Origin: Plutella xylostella
Taxonomy: Eukaryota; Arthropoda; Insecta; Lepidoptera; Plutellidae
Length of the DNA: 64,000 bases
Assembly (NCBI RefSeq): GCF_932276165.1
Contig: NC_064007.1
Span: 4,784,001 to 4,848,000, forward strand
Direction: 5' to 3'
Below the pieces are notes generated by a model that searched no databases, was not told the origin of the DNA, and saw only the letters and a program-made list of their open reading frames with translations. The first letter of the stretch is position 1, and every line of letters begins with the position of its first letter. The position numbers and the translations under genes are program-made. Of this stretch, positions 20,919-34,940 are shown piece by piece.

Positions 20919-22799
20919 CCGCTCTCGACTGGAGTGGCAGTCGCTAATTGGAGCTCGCAGCGCCAGCACGCGAGAAATACGCCTCCATCGACAAATACGC
21001 GGCTAATACTTCAAACATTGAATGGGTTTGTTAACGAGGCAAATGCCGAATGTTGCGGATGATTCGAGAGCTCGCGAGCTCCTCGACCCGCCGTCACAAT
21101 TACCAGTCATTACTGTAATTACATTTGTTACTCCTTCACGATCATGTTACTACGATTGTCAGATTTGTTTAATAAACTCACAGGTTTTCTCTATTTACGA
21201 CCAGTTAAAAAATATTTATCCATATCATAACATATTTGGACTTGCAGATTCTCTATGTCCATAATTAATTTGCATTGCATTTAACGTCTTCCTAGAACTA
21301 ATGAGAACTCAGATTGAGAGATCTGTTATTTGTAAAGTCAGACCCAACGTCTGCAGTTCAAAATTTGCGACTTATCGGTTTGAAATACGGTTTGTTTATG
21401 CCTCCACAATCATACAAATAGTACACGAAGCGACCGAAGAGCTACCCTCATTACCAGAAGCCCACCTTTCGGCTTCCGTTCCGGATCAATTTCGACTTTC
21501 CCGACCCGAACACATCCGCCGAGTTCGCTTCAGCGCTGCAGTTAAAATACCATGAAAATTGTACGGAGTGGGTCCGACCGCCACCCCTTCTGTTCGCCAA
21601 TACGGGCGAAGTAGGGCGTTAGAGTCTTGAGAGGGTGGGCGGAGTGTAGGATGCTGCGTCGTCATGGCAACGCGGCTGGGGGGCTACTATTGCTCGACGG
21701 CATACGAGGTTTTGGGGACCTGTTTTGCTAACGGTACGGTTAGTGCAACGAGATAGACTCGTGGTTTTCACAGCTCTCCGTGTTTTGTAAAGCAAGAGTA
21801 GCTACCCTGTATGTGCCGGTGTGTGTGATAGGTATGCGTTTGTAACCTTGAGAGTTTTGGTCTAGTTTTAGGCGTTTTTGGAAGTGGGGTGAGTGAGCTA
21901 AAGGTGTCGAGACTTAGTTTAGTAGGAGTTTATGTGTCAATCTGATCGATCGCCCCACAGAGATATTTTGGTGTTGTTTTATTTCTTGTACATACATGCG
22001 AATTTTTCAGTTTAGACAAATAAGTGCGTGCTACTTCAAACAGCAAATGGTACTATATGTCAATTGAGTAAAATGCTATTCAAGAAACAAACCACTACTC
22101 AGTAAAAAAAATAACCTAAGGGGTTGTCCATAAAAAACCACACCGCTCCCAAGAACCCACCGTGTGGGGGATATTTTGACGTATTACACATTTCCCCCTT
22201 TATGACATTTGTTATCTGCGAGATGGATTACGAGTTCCGGACTCCGACACCGATTGTGTGTGCCTTTCCGTTCCGGTCATGTCTCTGTGTTTACATTCAG
22301 TTAACACGCACTGATTTATCGTGTCGTTTGGACACTTGTAAATATCCAGAACATTATGTGTTCGAATATTGATAAGCGGAAATCCGTATTTGTTATTTAC
22401 TTATTGAGTCATAGAAATATATGAAAATTACTAGACATGTAAGGCAGGTATAGGTATTATATATAGATTTAAAACTGGAATTAAAAGAACTGACATGAAA
22501 GAAATTGCATTGCTAAGCGATAGCCAATAACTATAGCTCTGCAATGATTCTTAGCGTGTCGGTAACTAACACTAGAGGGTTTAGTCACTGAGCTAAAAGG
22601 ATTGGCCAGACTGCTTTATCTGTCAGCTACTAATTAAAAAAATTACATACAGACAAATTGAAAACCTCCTCCTTTTTTCGAATACGATTAAAAATCACTC
22701 TTTCATTAGATGGAAAGCAAATTTCGAGGACCTTTTGTAAACATTCTCCTTTCTACAGCAGCCTGCAAGATTTAATATAATAGACACACGGGCTCGTTA

Positions 22800-22860
22800 C
22801 AGGGTTTCCGGTTCCGGCGCTTCCGGTCGGCGGAGCAAGATGGCGGAAATAGATTAGTAA
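22800..22860. promoter_or_regulatory. Promoter-like island: ETS-type and YY1/Pho-type motifs
   Basis: Three TTCCGG motifs (ETS core) within 25 bp are followed by AAGATGGCGG at 22837-22846, the vertebrate YY1 and insect Pho-type core. Such combinations are typical of TATA-less promoters. No transcript evidence is available. Confidence 0.3.
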
Positions 22861-25800
22861 TGATGCGGAACAATGGCCTAGGGGCTGCGTCAACTCGGAA
22901 AAGCATCTTGAAGAAAAAAGGGCTTACATTTAACAATGTTTTTAAATGATTTTAATACTAGTTTATTTTTAGTTATTATGTATTAGGATAGTTCTTATTT
23001 ATATTACGATATTAGGTAAGTACATACTTATGCTTAATGTTATAGTTATAGTAGGTAAATAATTTTTATTACGTTTATTAGCCTACAGTTTTGTTAGCAT
23101 GGTGTAGAAAGGGAGAACATAAGAGCAATGAGACTACATATATGAACTGTAATTTCAAATCAAAACCCCTGTTGTTCTAAAAAAAAAAAAGCGGAAAACT
23201 TTCGACGAAACAAAGCAATCCCGGCGAACACTGTAAAAATGCATTTGAAGGAAACTGAAAATCTAATCCTTAAATCCTAGACCAAGCGGAATATTCTGAT
23301 CGGCAAATATCGAGGGGAGCCCCTCCCCACCCCCCACCGCCTGCACCCTTCAGGGGGAGGTTGTTGACCTTTCAGAGTACCTTCACTATACACACAGATG
23401 AAAATTTGGGATGCAAAGTTCGATAGTCTCTCTACCTACTCTACACTGGCAACATTGAAAGATTCCAAGCTTTCATGTAGACAGTGGCGCCACAACGGGC
23501 TCTGGGAATTATTGGGAGTGCTGTATTTCATTTCCCTTCGCTATAGGTGATTGTAAGGTATATAAGGTATAGACGGAAGGGCATGCAAAATATGTTTTTG
23601 ACGGCGCGTCTTCGGACGAATTTTAGAGGAAATTATTATTATGGTGAAAATATTAATATTTTCAGGATTCCTCTGGCAGAAGATAATATTATTAGTACAG
23701 GTACTGTTTTCTGACATTGAATGAATTAGCGTGAAAAATTAAAATGTTAATAACAACGTTAACTTTACTTAGTTACTTAAATCCATACTATCAGAATAAT
23801 GGCCTACGAATGAATTTTGGATACATATAATGGATACAGATTATGTAACTTTGTATATTATACTCTGGAGCGAGCTTAGAGTGGCGCATTTCCTGTCATA
23901 TTTGTCAAACAGCTGTCAGATCCATACAAGTTATGTCAGTTTTGACATATAAGCGACGCCGCAGGATTATTTAGGTACTGCTAATACGAGTACGCGGTGG
24001 TGGTACAGTATCTGAACATTCCTTCCATATTCCAAAAGCATATCTTCCCAGACCCCTCCGTAATGTGATAGTGATGTGCTGAAGCGAGCTATGCAAATGC
24101 GTCTGCACATCAATCTCAATCAGTCGAGTGAGTGATTCAGTCTGGGCCTGATCGTCAACGAGCCACTTAGCATCATGGCGGATCACGATCACTATTACCG
24201 ACTGTACTGTACCGACTGGGACTTAAGCCTAGATATATATATTGAAAAGATAACAATGTAAGAATAGAATGCATGTCCGCATGACGCCGGAAGGGTTAAA
24301 TTTAAAGCAAAAACTCTTTATAATTAATAACGCTCTTATAATTAATAAGTCATCCTTTTTGACAGCTCTACATATTTATATTATGTAATTATGTTTGATC
24401 AGAATAAGAAGCTTGATCTGACCATAAACGTATTTAGAGTAAATTATTCAGCCTAACGCAACAATGTATTTTTAAAGAGTAAAGTGGATCCTGTTATAGT
24501 GTCTCAAATTACAAATTAAGTATGAGATCACGAACTAAATAAGACCAGCAAAGTTCAAATGTGAATCACTCATTCTGAGCTCTCTTAAAACGCCATTTAA
24601 AAATATCATGTGCATTTCACTTGCGCATACGTTGCATCCCTCCACCATTGCAAATAAAATCTCTCAATTGCTAATTTACACAACAAAGTAACTTTAAAAC
24701 CCTGCACTGAAAGTTCCAAATGCGTTGACACGCAATGGGTTAAAATTAAATCGTTCTTCATGATTGTCTCCCGGACTAATCGTAAAAATTCTCCGAGACA
24801 CTCTCTGTCCTTTTCACTCGCGCTGTCTAATGGTACGTCTGTCTCGTTTTTTCAGTACATTTGAGCGATTCCCACTATTTCCGTTGGTGTGAATGTAATG
24901 CAATTTGTGGACCACAAATAGTGTTAAACGACAATGAGATATTCGCTTTTCCTTCGTTTTTCGACGGCGGCGGATATCTATTTCGAATTTCTTTACAGAA
25001 TTAATGCCACATTTAACTTAATGAAACTAGTTACAGGACCTACCAACCAACCCTTTACTATGAAATATAGCATTAAATTAAAATAACACAAAAAACTAGT
25101 TTCGCTTACTTTAACCATGGGAAATTAACCCCTTAAAACGGGTGGACAGTCATTTAACCAATTAGCTGTGTCCTCGCCTACTAGGCGATTTACAAAGCGA
25201 CTAATCTAGCCATAATTAGAGGGACAGACTCATAAAATTATAAATAAGCTATAAAATTAATTGCACACCACACAATCGTTCTACTACTGATGGTTATTTT
25301 ATAATGTCACTTGTCGATAATGATAAGGTTTTACGGGTTTCATACGAACATAAGTTATCTACCGTACCTACTACCTACCATAAAATAATTAGTATGTACT
25401 CCTTATTCTATGGTACCTACATACCTGCTAGCTATATACTAATTTTAAATGAGTTCTAAAGTACAAGGCGGAATTTGAATCATGAAATTCTGTGAACATA
25501 GTGACCAAAACATGGCTAAAAAGCTAAGATAACATTTTTCAACACATATCCAACAATCTAAACTAATGCCCGTTTTACTGAGATATATGCTAAACAGGTA
25601 CAAAATAGTTTTACGGTGAGGGGTAAAAAGAAACCCCGATGAGAATCTTTTAACCCTGCGTTGCGTGTGGGCACCGGACACCGTTTAGTGAAACAAAAAG
25701 GGGCAATTAAAGTACACGACATGTCAAAGGGTTAATGTCGGGTTGTAGGACAGCGACGGGGTGTATTTGACCCGCGCGGCGAATTACGATAATTCAGACT

Positions 25801-27156
25801 TCTTTATTAGCTGTCGAATGTTGTGTGACAAATGATGAGAAACGTAAAGGGTGAATACTAAATAAATAATTTTTTTGTTAGGAAGCAGGTTCCTTCAAGC
25901 CAATTGCATACATAGTAGAATCCTGTGCACGTCAACGTCCATGAAAAATAAAATCAGTAACATAGAGACCTGCTGCCAAAAACAATACTATTATCATTTT
26001 CAACAACTATGGACATGCTATAACACGGAACGCCAGAACATGCTGACCTCGGCCTTTCTCATGCATTTGAATAGGTATCGTTCCTGCCTTATATCGGTAC
26101 TCCAGTCTGGATTATGTCTATACTTTGAGATGAGACAAATGAGGATATAAATTATCTCTGTTCGATTGCAAAAAAAAACCTCAGTCACTCCTACCACAGC
26201 ACGCTATAACAGCTCCCATTTCATATCTCGTTAAACAGTTTTTTTTTATAAATATAAAATGCTTCATATTTTATTCTCCTACATGAAACAAACAGGTAGA
26301 GGCACGGTTAACCCTGTAGTTGACACGGGCGGCGCCTGCGGCAGCACTTCAAAGGAAATATAAATGTATGAATTGTTTAACGCAAATCCACCCGGTCCCC
26401 GCGACCCCCCCGCAGGGAAGGGTTAAACACCCATCTGTAATTTCAATGCAAAAGTGTATCCTCCGCGCGCAATAAAGCGGCTCTTAAATTTTACGTGTTT
26501 TTATTGGTATTTCGTAGTAATCAGTGTTTACTTAAATGCAATTTTGAATTCAATAACGTAACTTTTCATACATTGAAATTACGCAGTAAATTAAGAAATT
26601 AAATGATTTAACCACTCATTGGATTAAAAGTTACGGGTTTTCGTAGAATTATGACAATATTGTTTTTTTGTGTGTTGAGATCGAATAAAGTATTTACTAT
26701 GAATTACAAACTTATGTTCCGCATTTCCTTTACCTACATATCGCTGTGCTAAATGAGAAACGTTATATTCTAATCTACATATTATAAGTCATATTCAATA
26801 AAAAAAATGTCAACCACATCGCAAAAACTTTAACTCAATCGCAAGTTCCAGCTAAAAAAAAAACAAGGCTGTCATCAAAATAATTTAAATTATATTTTGT
26901 CTTCGGGCATAACTGAACATCAAAAGGAAAAACTAATGCGCAAAGCGGAGGGGTGGGGGTTAACGATGTCATTTTCCGCTAAAATATTAAAAGGGGCCCC
27001 TGAGGCCCGCCCTGCCATTTCAGGGTTAATACCGGTTCATGTTCAGTCTCTTTATTGTAGTCCGATTACGAATTATCTTTCCCTAATATGGATTTAGTTA
27101 AGTTAATATTCACCTTGCGTATTTTTATAGGTATCATTTTTTACCATAGTACATAT

Positions 27157-28634
27157 TAGTGATGTAACGAATATTCGCATTCGCATTCGCATTCGCGAAT
27201 ATTCGCATATTTTTGGATATTCGCATTCGCATTCGCATTCGCAAAATTTTGTGCGAATGTTTTGCGAATATCAGTATTTGAAAATAATGGTAGGTTAACA
27301 AATCAAAATCCATTCCTCTATAACTTTTTTATTACTAGTTACCCTCTTTATCACATTACCGGTCTTACTTTATCAGTTGGTATTATTTATTTACTTTGGG
27401 AAACGAAACATTAGATATAGTGAAGGTGGGTTATTCCAAAAGGTTTTTGGTCGAGTTCCCTACATGTTCGTATTTTGTCACATTATCAGAACTGGTTGGG
27501 TTATTGTTATTCATGTAAGGTCGCTTTGTATACTTGAATATACAACCTAAAACTCTGTTTAATAGGATTATGTAAATACCCTCGGCATTCGTAAAGATTT
27601 AAGTTTCAAAAGTTGATATTTTTTTCATTGCTCGAGGGTTATTCCGAATTTATGCGGGTAATTCCGATTACATCGAAAAATGAGTTTTAGTTAATTTAAG
27701 CTAAAGGTACTTAAGTATTTTTCGATCAACTTTAACCTCGCAAAAACATATTTCTTAATATTGCCTAGATTTGTCCAGAAGTACTTTTACACATTTATGT
27801 GATATTTATAATTCTAAATTACCCGATCCACAGAATTTCATAATGAAATGTTCCAACATTTGGAATTATCCTAGCCGGCTAATTCCGGAAAATACAAAAA
27901 AAATATGAGCTAGGGTTTTTAAACTCACAACTTAGTGAACAAAAACGACAAGCTTTTGGATGAAGAAACAATCATTTAAATAACTTAACTGATTTCTTAA
28001 TTACCGATGTGCGGACGGGTAATTCCTAAAATTCGAATTCTGAAATATGCATTTTTTTTTACTAATTTTACGTTTTAACACGCACGCTCGGTCCTAGCGC
28101 CCTGAGTCAACCCAAGCGAGGTTTTTAAGTAGCCATCAAGGTGGTTCCACAGTTCAAAGTATGGCTGCGTTTGGAAGAAATCGCCTATTTAATCGTAATC
28201 ACCCGAAATTCAGCAGAAGCCGACCTTAAATAGTTTCATAGGACCTAAATATAAATTAACTCTTTAAACAAACAAAAAGCGTATTTTGACAGTATATTAT
28301 CCGAGCAAGACAGCCATAGATTTCAATACGTTTAAATGTAAGTCGCCCTCAGAAACCACACACAGTCGCAATGTGTCCTAACAGTTACGGAGCTTAATAA
28401 AGCGGAGCTACTTTTAAAAAAATCTGACTAATATTATTGGCTAGTCTGATTCGGAATGCGCCTAGAACGGAACGTACCTTGTTCAGTACGAGACTGCCAC
28501 CAAACCATACAAATGGCGCCAAATTTGAACACAAACTGAATATTCGCATTCGCATTCGCGAATATCGATATCAGATATTCGCATTCGCATTCGCATTCGC
28601 GAATGTCCAAAAACACATATTCGTTACATCACTA
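27157..28634. mobile_element. hAT-like element with CATTCG-word ends
   Basis: A 1478-bp element with inverted ends TAGTGATGTAACGAATA, flanked by an 8-bp direct repeat gtacatat at 27149-27156 and 28635-28642. Both ends carry tandem CATTCG hexamers (27176-27242 and 28541-28605). The middle is AT-rich and repeats the phrases 'ggttattcc' and 'gggtaattcc', but has no transposase frame. It is a clear non-autonomous hAT-type insertion. Confidence 0.85.
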
Positions 28635-29539
28635 GTACATATTATGTGTATGCGGTAAGCACCACAGGTCACAAATAATTTATATTTTTTATAATAAGTT
28701 TTCATTTACCAACTTAAAGCCACCACATACGAATTTATCTTATTTCCTAGGGTGATTAAAAACACTAACAAACTTACTGGGCATCCTACAACAATAAATA
28801 AGTTGTGCGCTTACGATTCAGAGTATAGTGCATTATCTAACTGCATACATTTATAGCACTAGGGGTACAGGATACGGCCAGGGAACCTTCGTAAATTCAG
28901 AGGCAATAAGTCCATTTTAATTACTAGCATTCGATATCGGCAGATTCCTGTCTTGCCTGCCTACTCGGGAGCTGTGCTTTACTACGAGCTAGGGATGGGA
29001 CGAGTATCGGTGTCGATAAATTATAATGGTATTAAATTATTGGTAACTTAACAACTTTTATGAATTTACGTGTTGTTAACTGAAAGGTGCTTGATTAACG
29101 ATTCTTTCGTTTAAAATCCTCTGCTACCTTTTCTACTTTCAACGATTGCAACTCATAGCGAAGTATTAATATTAATAACACCGATTAATGACTTATTTTA
29201 AAAGTAATAATGTAAAAATAAAACCATAAGTATATTAACAGTACCTAATACTTACCGAATAATGGTTTAATAAAAATTGTGATGAACCAGAAAATATTTC
29301 AAAGCAAATTACTTCCTAGTCCTACTAACTGAAGTAGAGAAGAGTTGAGAAGGATTGGAATATACCTAATTGTTATTGACAACAGCTACAATAAACATAC
29401 CCCATCTCAACAACAACACGTAACAATTAACCAACATCGACTGCTAATTCAATCCCATCCCTATCTAACACAAACAAGACTCGATAACGAGGTGAAATAT
29501 TCACATTTAACGGCTACATAGCCAGCTATATGCCTGTCT

Positions 29540-29665
29540 CGCTCGCTCCCGCGCGCGGCAGGCTCGTCTCGCGAGCGTGGGAGCGGGACGGCGCGTGCTG
29601 GCGGCGCGTACAAAGGGTCGGCGCGTGTTTGATCTCGCCGCCGCGCGTGCGTGCGCGTGCGTGTG
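29540..29665 (-). promoter_or_regulatory. CpG-rich island with TTTGATC next to GCCGCCG
   Basis: The island is rich in CGCG and GAGCG-type words and includes TTTGATCTCGCCGCCG. TTTGATC is a partial TCF HMG site, and GCCGCCG two bases later fits the fly helper consensus GCCGCCR bound by the C-clamp. A CGTGCGTGTG run follows. It could be an alternative pan promoter or an enhancer; no start site can be read from sequence. Confidence 0.35.
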
Positions 29666-30189
29666 TGCGTGTATGCAGATGAGCACGGTGAGAATTTGAT
29701 AATTGCGAAGATTAATGTAGACTTGTAGAGGCATCGCCGTGTCTACAAGTGAATTGGGTAGGTGAGACTCGAGGTGATTGATTGGAGTTTTAACGCATTT
29801 TGTGGTGATGTCAGTTTAAAAAATGCAAGAAAAAGATCTGACTTTCTAAAACATTAATGAAAATTGTATATACTTAACATAATTAGAAATATTAATGATA
29901 ATATTTGACTATCAAAGACAAAATAAATTAACAATATTTTCATATACTTACTTAAGTAATTATGTTATGTATACTTACTTTATATTTTTCCTATTAACAA
30001 AAGAACAATCTTCCTAATACCTATAAAAAAATCAGAAAAAAATACAGCAAGGTGCAACTATTTAAATGCTTATTACTTAAGAACTTATTTAAGCTCTTTC
30101 ACTTGCACACAATGGAGACAAAATTTATATAATATTTCCCTGCTATTAAAAACTTAAGCAACAGTTTTAAAATGAAATCTTACTATAAA

Positions 30190-30762
30190 AAAAACCGGCC
30201 AAGTGCGAGTCGGGCTCGCGCACAAAGGGTTCCGTAGCAGCAAATATAATAAACTTATTATGTCAATTTATACACCTATCTCAAAAACTATAAGAGATAC
30301 TTTGATCAAACCAAAAATCGTTGAAAGAGTTAATTAGCATGCATCACCTCTATTTTTTTTAGAATTTTATACCCCGTAGTTATAAAAATAGAGGGGGGGG
30401 GACATACTTTTTACGACTTTGAGAGCTGATATCTCAAAAACCGTTCACTTTAAGAAAAATGTTTTTTAGAAAACTTTATATCATTTTAAAAGACCTTTCC
30501 ATTGATACCCCACACGGGTATGTACATCGAAAAAAAAAATTTCATCCCTCAGTTACATGTATGGGGGGCCCCACCCCCAATTCTTTTTTTTACTATTTAG
30601 TGTCATATTTTTGTAGCGGTTCATACAACACATATTCCCATCAAATTTCATCACTGTAGTACTTATAGTTTCCGAGTAAATCGGCTGTGACAGACGGACA
30701 GACGTACATGACGAAACTATAAGGGTTCCGTTTTTGCCATTTTGGCTACGGAACCCTAAAAA
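30190..30762 (+). repeat. Lepidopteran 'ccggccaagtgcgagtcgg' dispersed repeat
   Basis: The sequence starts with aaccggccaagtgcgagtcg. It contains GGGTTCCGTAGC at 30227-30238 and its exact complement at 30745-30756, with a 'gacagacggacagacg' stretch near the right end. From memory it belongs to one of the most abundant lepidopteran repeats, whose class I cannot state. The short open frame inside is not a gene. Confidence 0.65.
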
Positions 30763-31481
30763 TGCAAATGTAACGAATCATAATAAAAATAGTAGTAATA
30801 TAACGAAAGCTCTTCACTGCTTCTCACACATTCGAACTCATTCTAATCTTAACGACTCAAATCTGTTGTTGTATTTGAATTTAGAACCGATTATATTTTA
30901 TTTAACGGACATAGACCTCGACCAATCACGACGCCCCGACAGTTTATGCAAATATAATGTTGTTAATTGTGATTTATATTCTGGAAATTATTTCTTAGGA
31001 AACTATATTCTTAGTTAACTATGGCAATAAATAACAATTCTATAGACGATACAGTATTACATTGTTGTTTGGTGGAACGAGTAATCTTAAATATCGAAAA
31101 TTATATAACGTACTTAACCTTAAATTGACATCAAGATCATTCAGTCATATATGTCCTTTAATATATACAATTATACACATATCATAGATACATAATTACA
31201 CCAAACGAAGCATTGCAACAAACACTTAATGCACTTATCACTTAAGGCACAAGTGTGCAATGGACGTGATAAGACGGATTAAATGATAACACTTCTTATC
31301 ATTTCGCCTGTCATAATCCCCGCTTGTAATAAGACTGATATAATTAGTTATTAATGTGTAGTTTTGTTCTATTCAAAGCGAGTTTTTTTTAAGATTACAA
31401 AAGTGTATATTATAAAAATGACAGTATATTATTGCAGATAAATATACTCATTTAACTGCAATTTTATAACTATCTACACCC

Positions 31482-32243
31482 GGGTTCCGCTCATCTGGCA
31501 TAATCTTTATTGACCAAAACTCATTTCGCATAACTCGTATGGTCTAAACTTTTTTGGCCGAACCATCACTTTGCCAAGACTTATGTGGCATAAGGCTCGT
31601 TTCGTCTAAAACTCTTTAGGCACAATCTTTAAACACCTAAGTTTCGTTTGCTCAAATTTATGTTCGTTTATACCTATGTATAATCTTGTTTCTCCTAATG
31701 TTATCTTAATAAATAATATATTAAGTATGTAGTAAAATAATGTACAAATTGTGGTATTTTTCTCCTACATCCCGAAAATCACGATATTGTATGATCAAAA
31801 AATCGAAAGTTAACGACCAATATAATTATTACAAACCCCATGAGATCGAAACCTAAAAATAGGTGCGACGACGAGCAAAGCGAGGAGAGGCGTGTTAGGT
31901 GCACATGTTCATCAAAACTAAAGCGGAGCGCAGCGAAGCGGAGCGGAGCGTTTTCCAAACAGCGGAAACAATACAAAGGCACCAGTTTGCGCTATGTAGG
32001 TAGACGCTCCGTCAAAGTTAAAGCCAAACGAATATTATTACTTTGTATAAACCTATGCCATAGCATTATTAGGCTATTCAAGATTTGGCCATACCATTAT
32101 TAGGCTAAACAATGTTATGCGAAATAACTTTTTACTAAACGAGATTTATGCCATACGATTTTCGGCGTAACGAGACTTTGACCAAACGTTACTATGCAAT
32201 ACGAGATTAGGCAAAAAAATCTTATGCCAAAAAAGGTAGAACC
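31482..32243. mobile_element. hAT-like element with GGCATAA-word arms and the shared GC core
   Basis: Imperfect inverted ends GGTTCC...TGGCATAA and GGTTCT...TGGCATAA lie beside tctacacc(c) at 31473-31481 and 32244-32252, an 8- or 9-bp direct repeat. The left arm iterates GGCATAA-type words alternating with TGACCAAAAC-type words; the right arm has them inverted (TTATGCC). The centre, about 31848-31960, is the reverse complement of the GC-rich core found twice at 12252-12550. No transposase frame is present. Confidence 0.7.
31848..31960 (+). repeat. GC-rich core, copy 3
   Basis: It reads AACCTAAAAATAGGTGCGAC, then GACGAGCAAAGCGAGGAG, then GCGTGTTAGGTGCACATG, and ends in GCGGAGCGCAGCGAAGCGGA-type pentamers. 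It is the reverse complement of the two cores at 12252-12550. Open frames crossing it are composition shadows. Confidence 0.8.
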
Positions 32244-32576
32244 TCTACACCCTCCTACAGTTTATGTCATGGAACTAAATTTATCATACATTTTCTTTGA
32301 CATTACGTTAAAACCAAAACTTTATTTACTTATAAAAAAAATTATGTAATCGCCTAAAAATACACTCACCTAAACTGTACAAAGCAATCGATAATCAAAA
32401 ATGAGCAAAAGCTCGCAGCATGTACCCAGCCGTCGCCAAAAATCAGGCAAAACGAAATTGCTGGACGAAAAACGAAGGAAACGGGGAAATTTCGCGACGA
32501 ACGAAATACCCCCGATTTTCTAGTACGCCATTGTCGCTGTATTTTTTTCGTCTTATTTATCGCTTTGTCGGCGAGC

Positions 32577-32585
32577 CCTTTGATG
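32577..32585 (+). promoter_or_regulatory. TCF HMG-type site
   Basis: CCTTTGATG matches the CCTTTGATS consensus in full. It lies in a locally GC-rich stretch. Occupancy by Pan is not shown. Confidence 0.3.
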
Positions 32586-34759
32586 TCGCCCCAGCCTCCC
32601 CCACCCCCTTTGAGGGTGCTACAAATTTTGTCACCGACCTATTCTGAACTTCCAAATGTCGCGAAGTTAGTAAACATTACTTAACACACTTTTTTCGTAC
32701 GTTAGTGTTTTATGATTTATGGTGTAGAAAACATTATCCTTATGTATACCTATTTTAACTGAAAATTACGTGATATAAAATATTCAATTGTGATGCAAAA
32801 AAAATCGTTAGATAAAACTATGCTATCATCCATGTTCTATGTTCTACATCCTTTGCTATAAACACAGTCAAAATTGTATCGATCTTATGCAAATTAATTG
32901 TACTTAAAGTTATTAAATCGTTAGCAAACACCACACGCAAAAGAAGAATGACCAATCATCAACGTTACGGGGTTTGACAACACTAGAGCGTAAATCAAAA
33001 TCTATTTAAAAACGTTATTTATGCGAAACGTTTCATAATAACGTAATAAGAATCGTAAATCATTTTGTTTTACAGCTTCTATCGTCTAGAAAGAAAAGTT
33101 TCCGTTTCATTGCCAAATAAAAAGGCGTTTAAAATATATCATTATTATGAGATTACTAAATGATATAAATTAGGAACAGAGGACCGTTCTTCAAAGAAAA
33201 CTTTAAATACACATGAAAATGACAAAACGAAAATTGATAGTCCTATTGCTAAAGCTTTTTTATATGAAAATGAAAATGAAAAATATCTTTATTGTTATAA
33301 AGTATACACACATTGTGTCCTGGCTCCCAAACTAGGATACCCTGTAAACTTGAGACACAAAAGTGGTCTGAATATTTTAATAGGTTTAGAAACCATTTAT
33401 CTATCTAATAAAAGCTATGGCTTCAAATAAGTGATGTACCTACCTACCATAAGCCGCATAAGCTAAATTAATTAATAAAAAAATTAATTAAGGACCTAAG
33501 TGTAAGACAATACTAAAACCCTCAGTCATAAAAAAGAACAGAACACAAGAAACAATAAACCAAGATTACAAACGAAATCTTGATCGCACTAATGACTAAC
33601 TCCTCCTCTAACCGATCAATACAATTCTTCAAAAGCGGACTATTTCGTGTACCATTAACGTCTATCTTTAGTTATTCAATTTCGCCATCGAGTTTCTCAC
33701 AAACATTCTTTGTTGTGGACCAGTGAGATATGAGCACCTATTGGAGTTAATAGTCTCGTCAAGATGTGGCCATAAGCGAACAGCGATTTAGATCGTAAGC
33801 AGGAAAATACATTGAACACTATTAATGTATACAATTCTTTTTGGAATGCATAAACGCTAAGTGGAAATTTAAACACGCCAGTTTCACAACTGAAAACGTG
33901 AATCAAAGCAGAGTTTAAGTTTAAGTAGATTGAGCAAGACTAAAGTTTGTGCTTGATAGACTGGGCATTTAATTAATTACTATGCTAGTACACTTCCTAA
34001 TACTTCTGAAAACTAACTCTCCCTACAACAATATCGCTTATATCCTAAACGACTGGCTGCTAATAAACCAGGCAGTTTAACTATAAAAAGAGGCCAGTTA
34101 CGTTTTATATACGACTATTAAGTCGAGAGACTCATAAATCGTCATCTGTACAAGAATAGTTTTCTTTTGTTCGATTTTTAAAAACGTGTGGGCGTTATTC
34201 TAGGCATGAATTTTTACGTCAGTATATTTTTATTTATTGAATTGCTTCTATTTTCAGCATATTCGTTTATTTTGTGAGTAATTACTTATAAAGTTATTCT
34301 AAATGGCTGCCAAATAAAGCTCCTAATTTAATAACATCTTAACAAAAGTCGAATATCTTCAAAATTGAGTTAAAAATATTTTTTTGTAGAAACTAATTAT
34401 CTTTTATATAAATCAATCTAATAATTAGATATGAATTGAATGGGTTTTTTTCTTATGCGGTGCCTTTTGTTTTAATTTACTCCTGGCTCGTATATTAAAA
34501 AAATAATAGTCAATTTCGTTCAATCAATCCCTAACTAAGTATTTAATAATCCATCTTATGAAATAAATTATAGAAACTATTACGCTATAAAGCTTGATTA
34601 AATTCGTTACAGTTTAAATAATTGGTGTTTCCACTATTATTATTCTTATTTTATGGAATTATTCCGCTGTTAGAAGCCCTTAAATCATTACAAAATAACT
34701 TTTAGCAATTTGTGGAAATTAAATTGCTTCTTTGATGTTTTTGAAACATCGTCATTAAC

Positions 34760-34940
34760 CAACAGTCCACACCTGGACATAGACCCAAGGAGGAGCAAAA
34801 GCCTCCCTGAGTCAACTACTACCAGCTACCTGTCTAAGGTTCTCACTCCAGGGAGGGCGTCCCACGCTATGTTTGCCTATTCATGCTCTCTACCCAAGAA
34901 CTCGTCTACATTAAGGGTTCGTCGGCCCATATTTTACAAA
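34760..34940 (+). repeat. LINE-type dispersed fragment
   Basis: 'ccacacctggacatagaccc', 'accagctacctgtctaaggt' and 'gagggcgtcccacgctatg' follow the order of a common lepidopteran repeat that I recall as a non-LTR retrotransposon fragment. It is degraded and has no usable frame. Confidence 0.45.

Noticed and set aside
29507..29734. 75-codon minus-strand frame over the CpG island
   Set aside because: Arg/Ala-rich product of a CpG-rich stretch; better read as a regulatory or untranslated region.
31840..32103. 87-codon Lys/Arg/Ser-rich plus-strand frame
   Set aside because: It runs through the GC-rich core of a transposon; the pentamer repeat explains both openness and basic composition.
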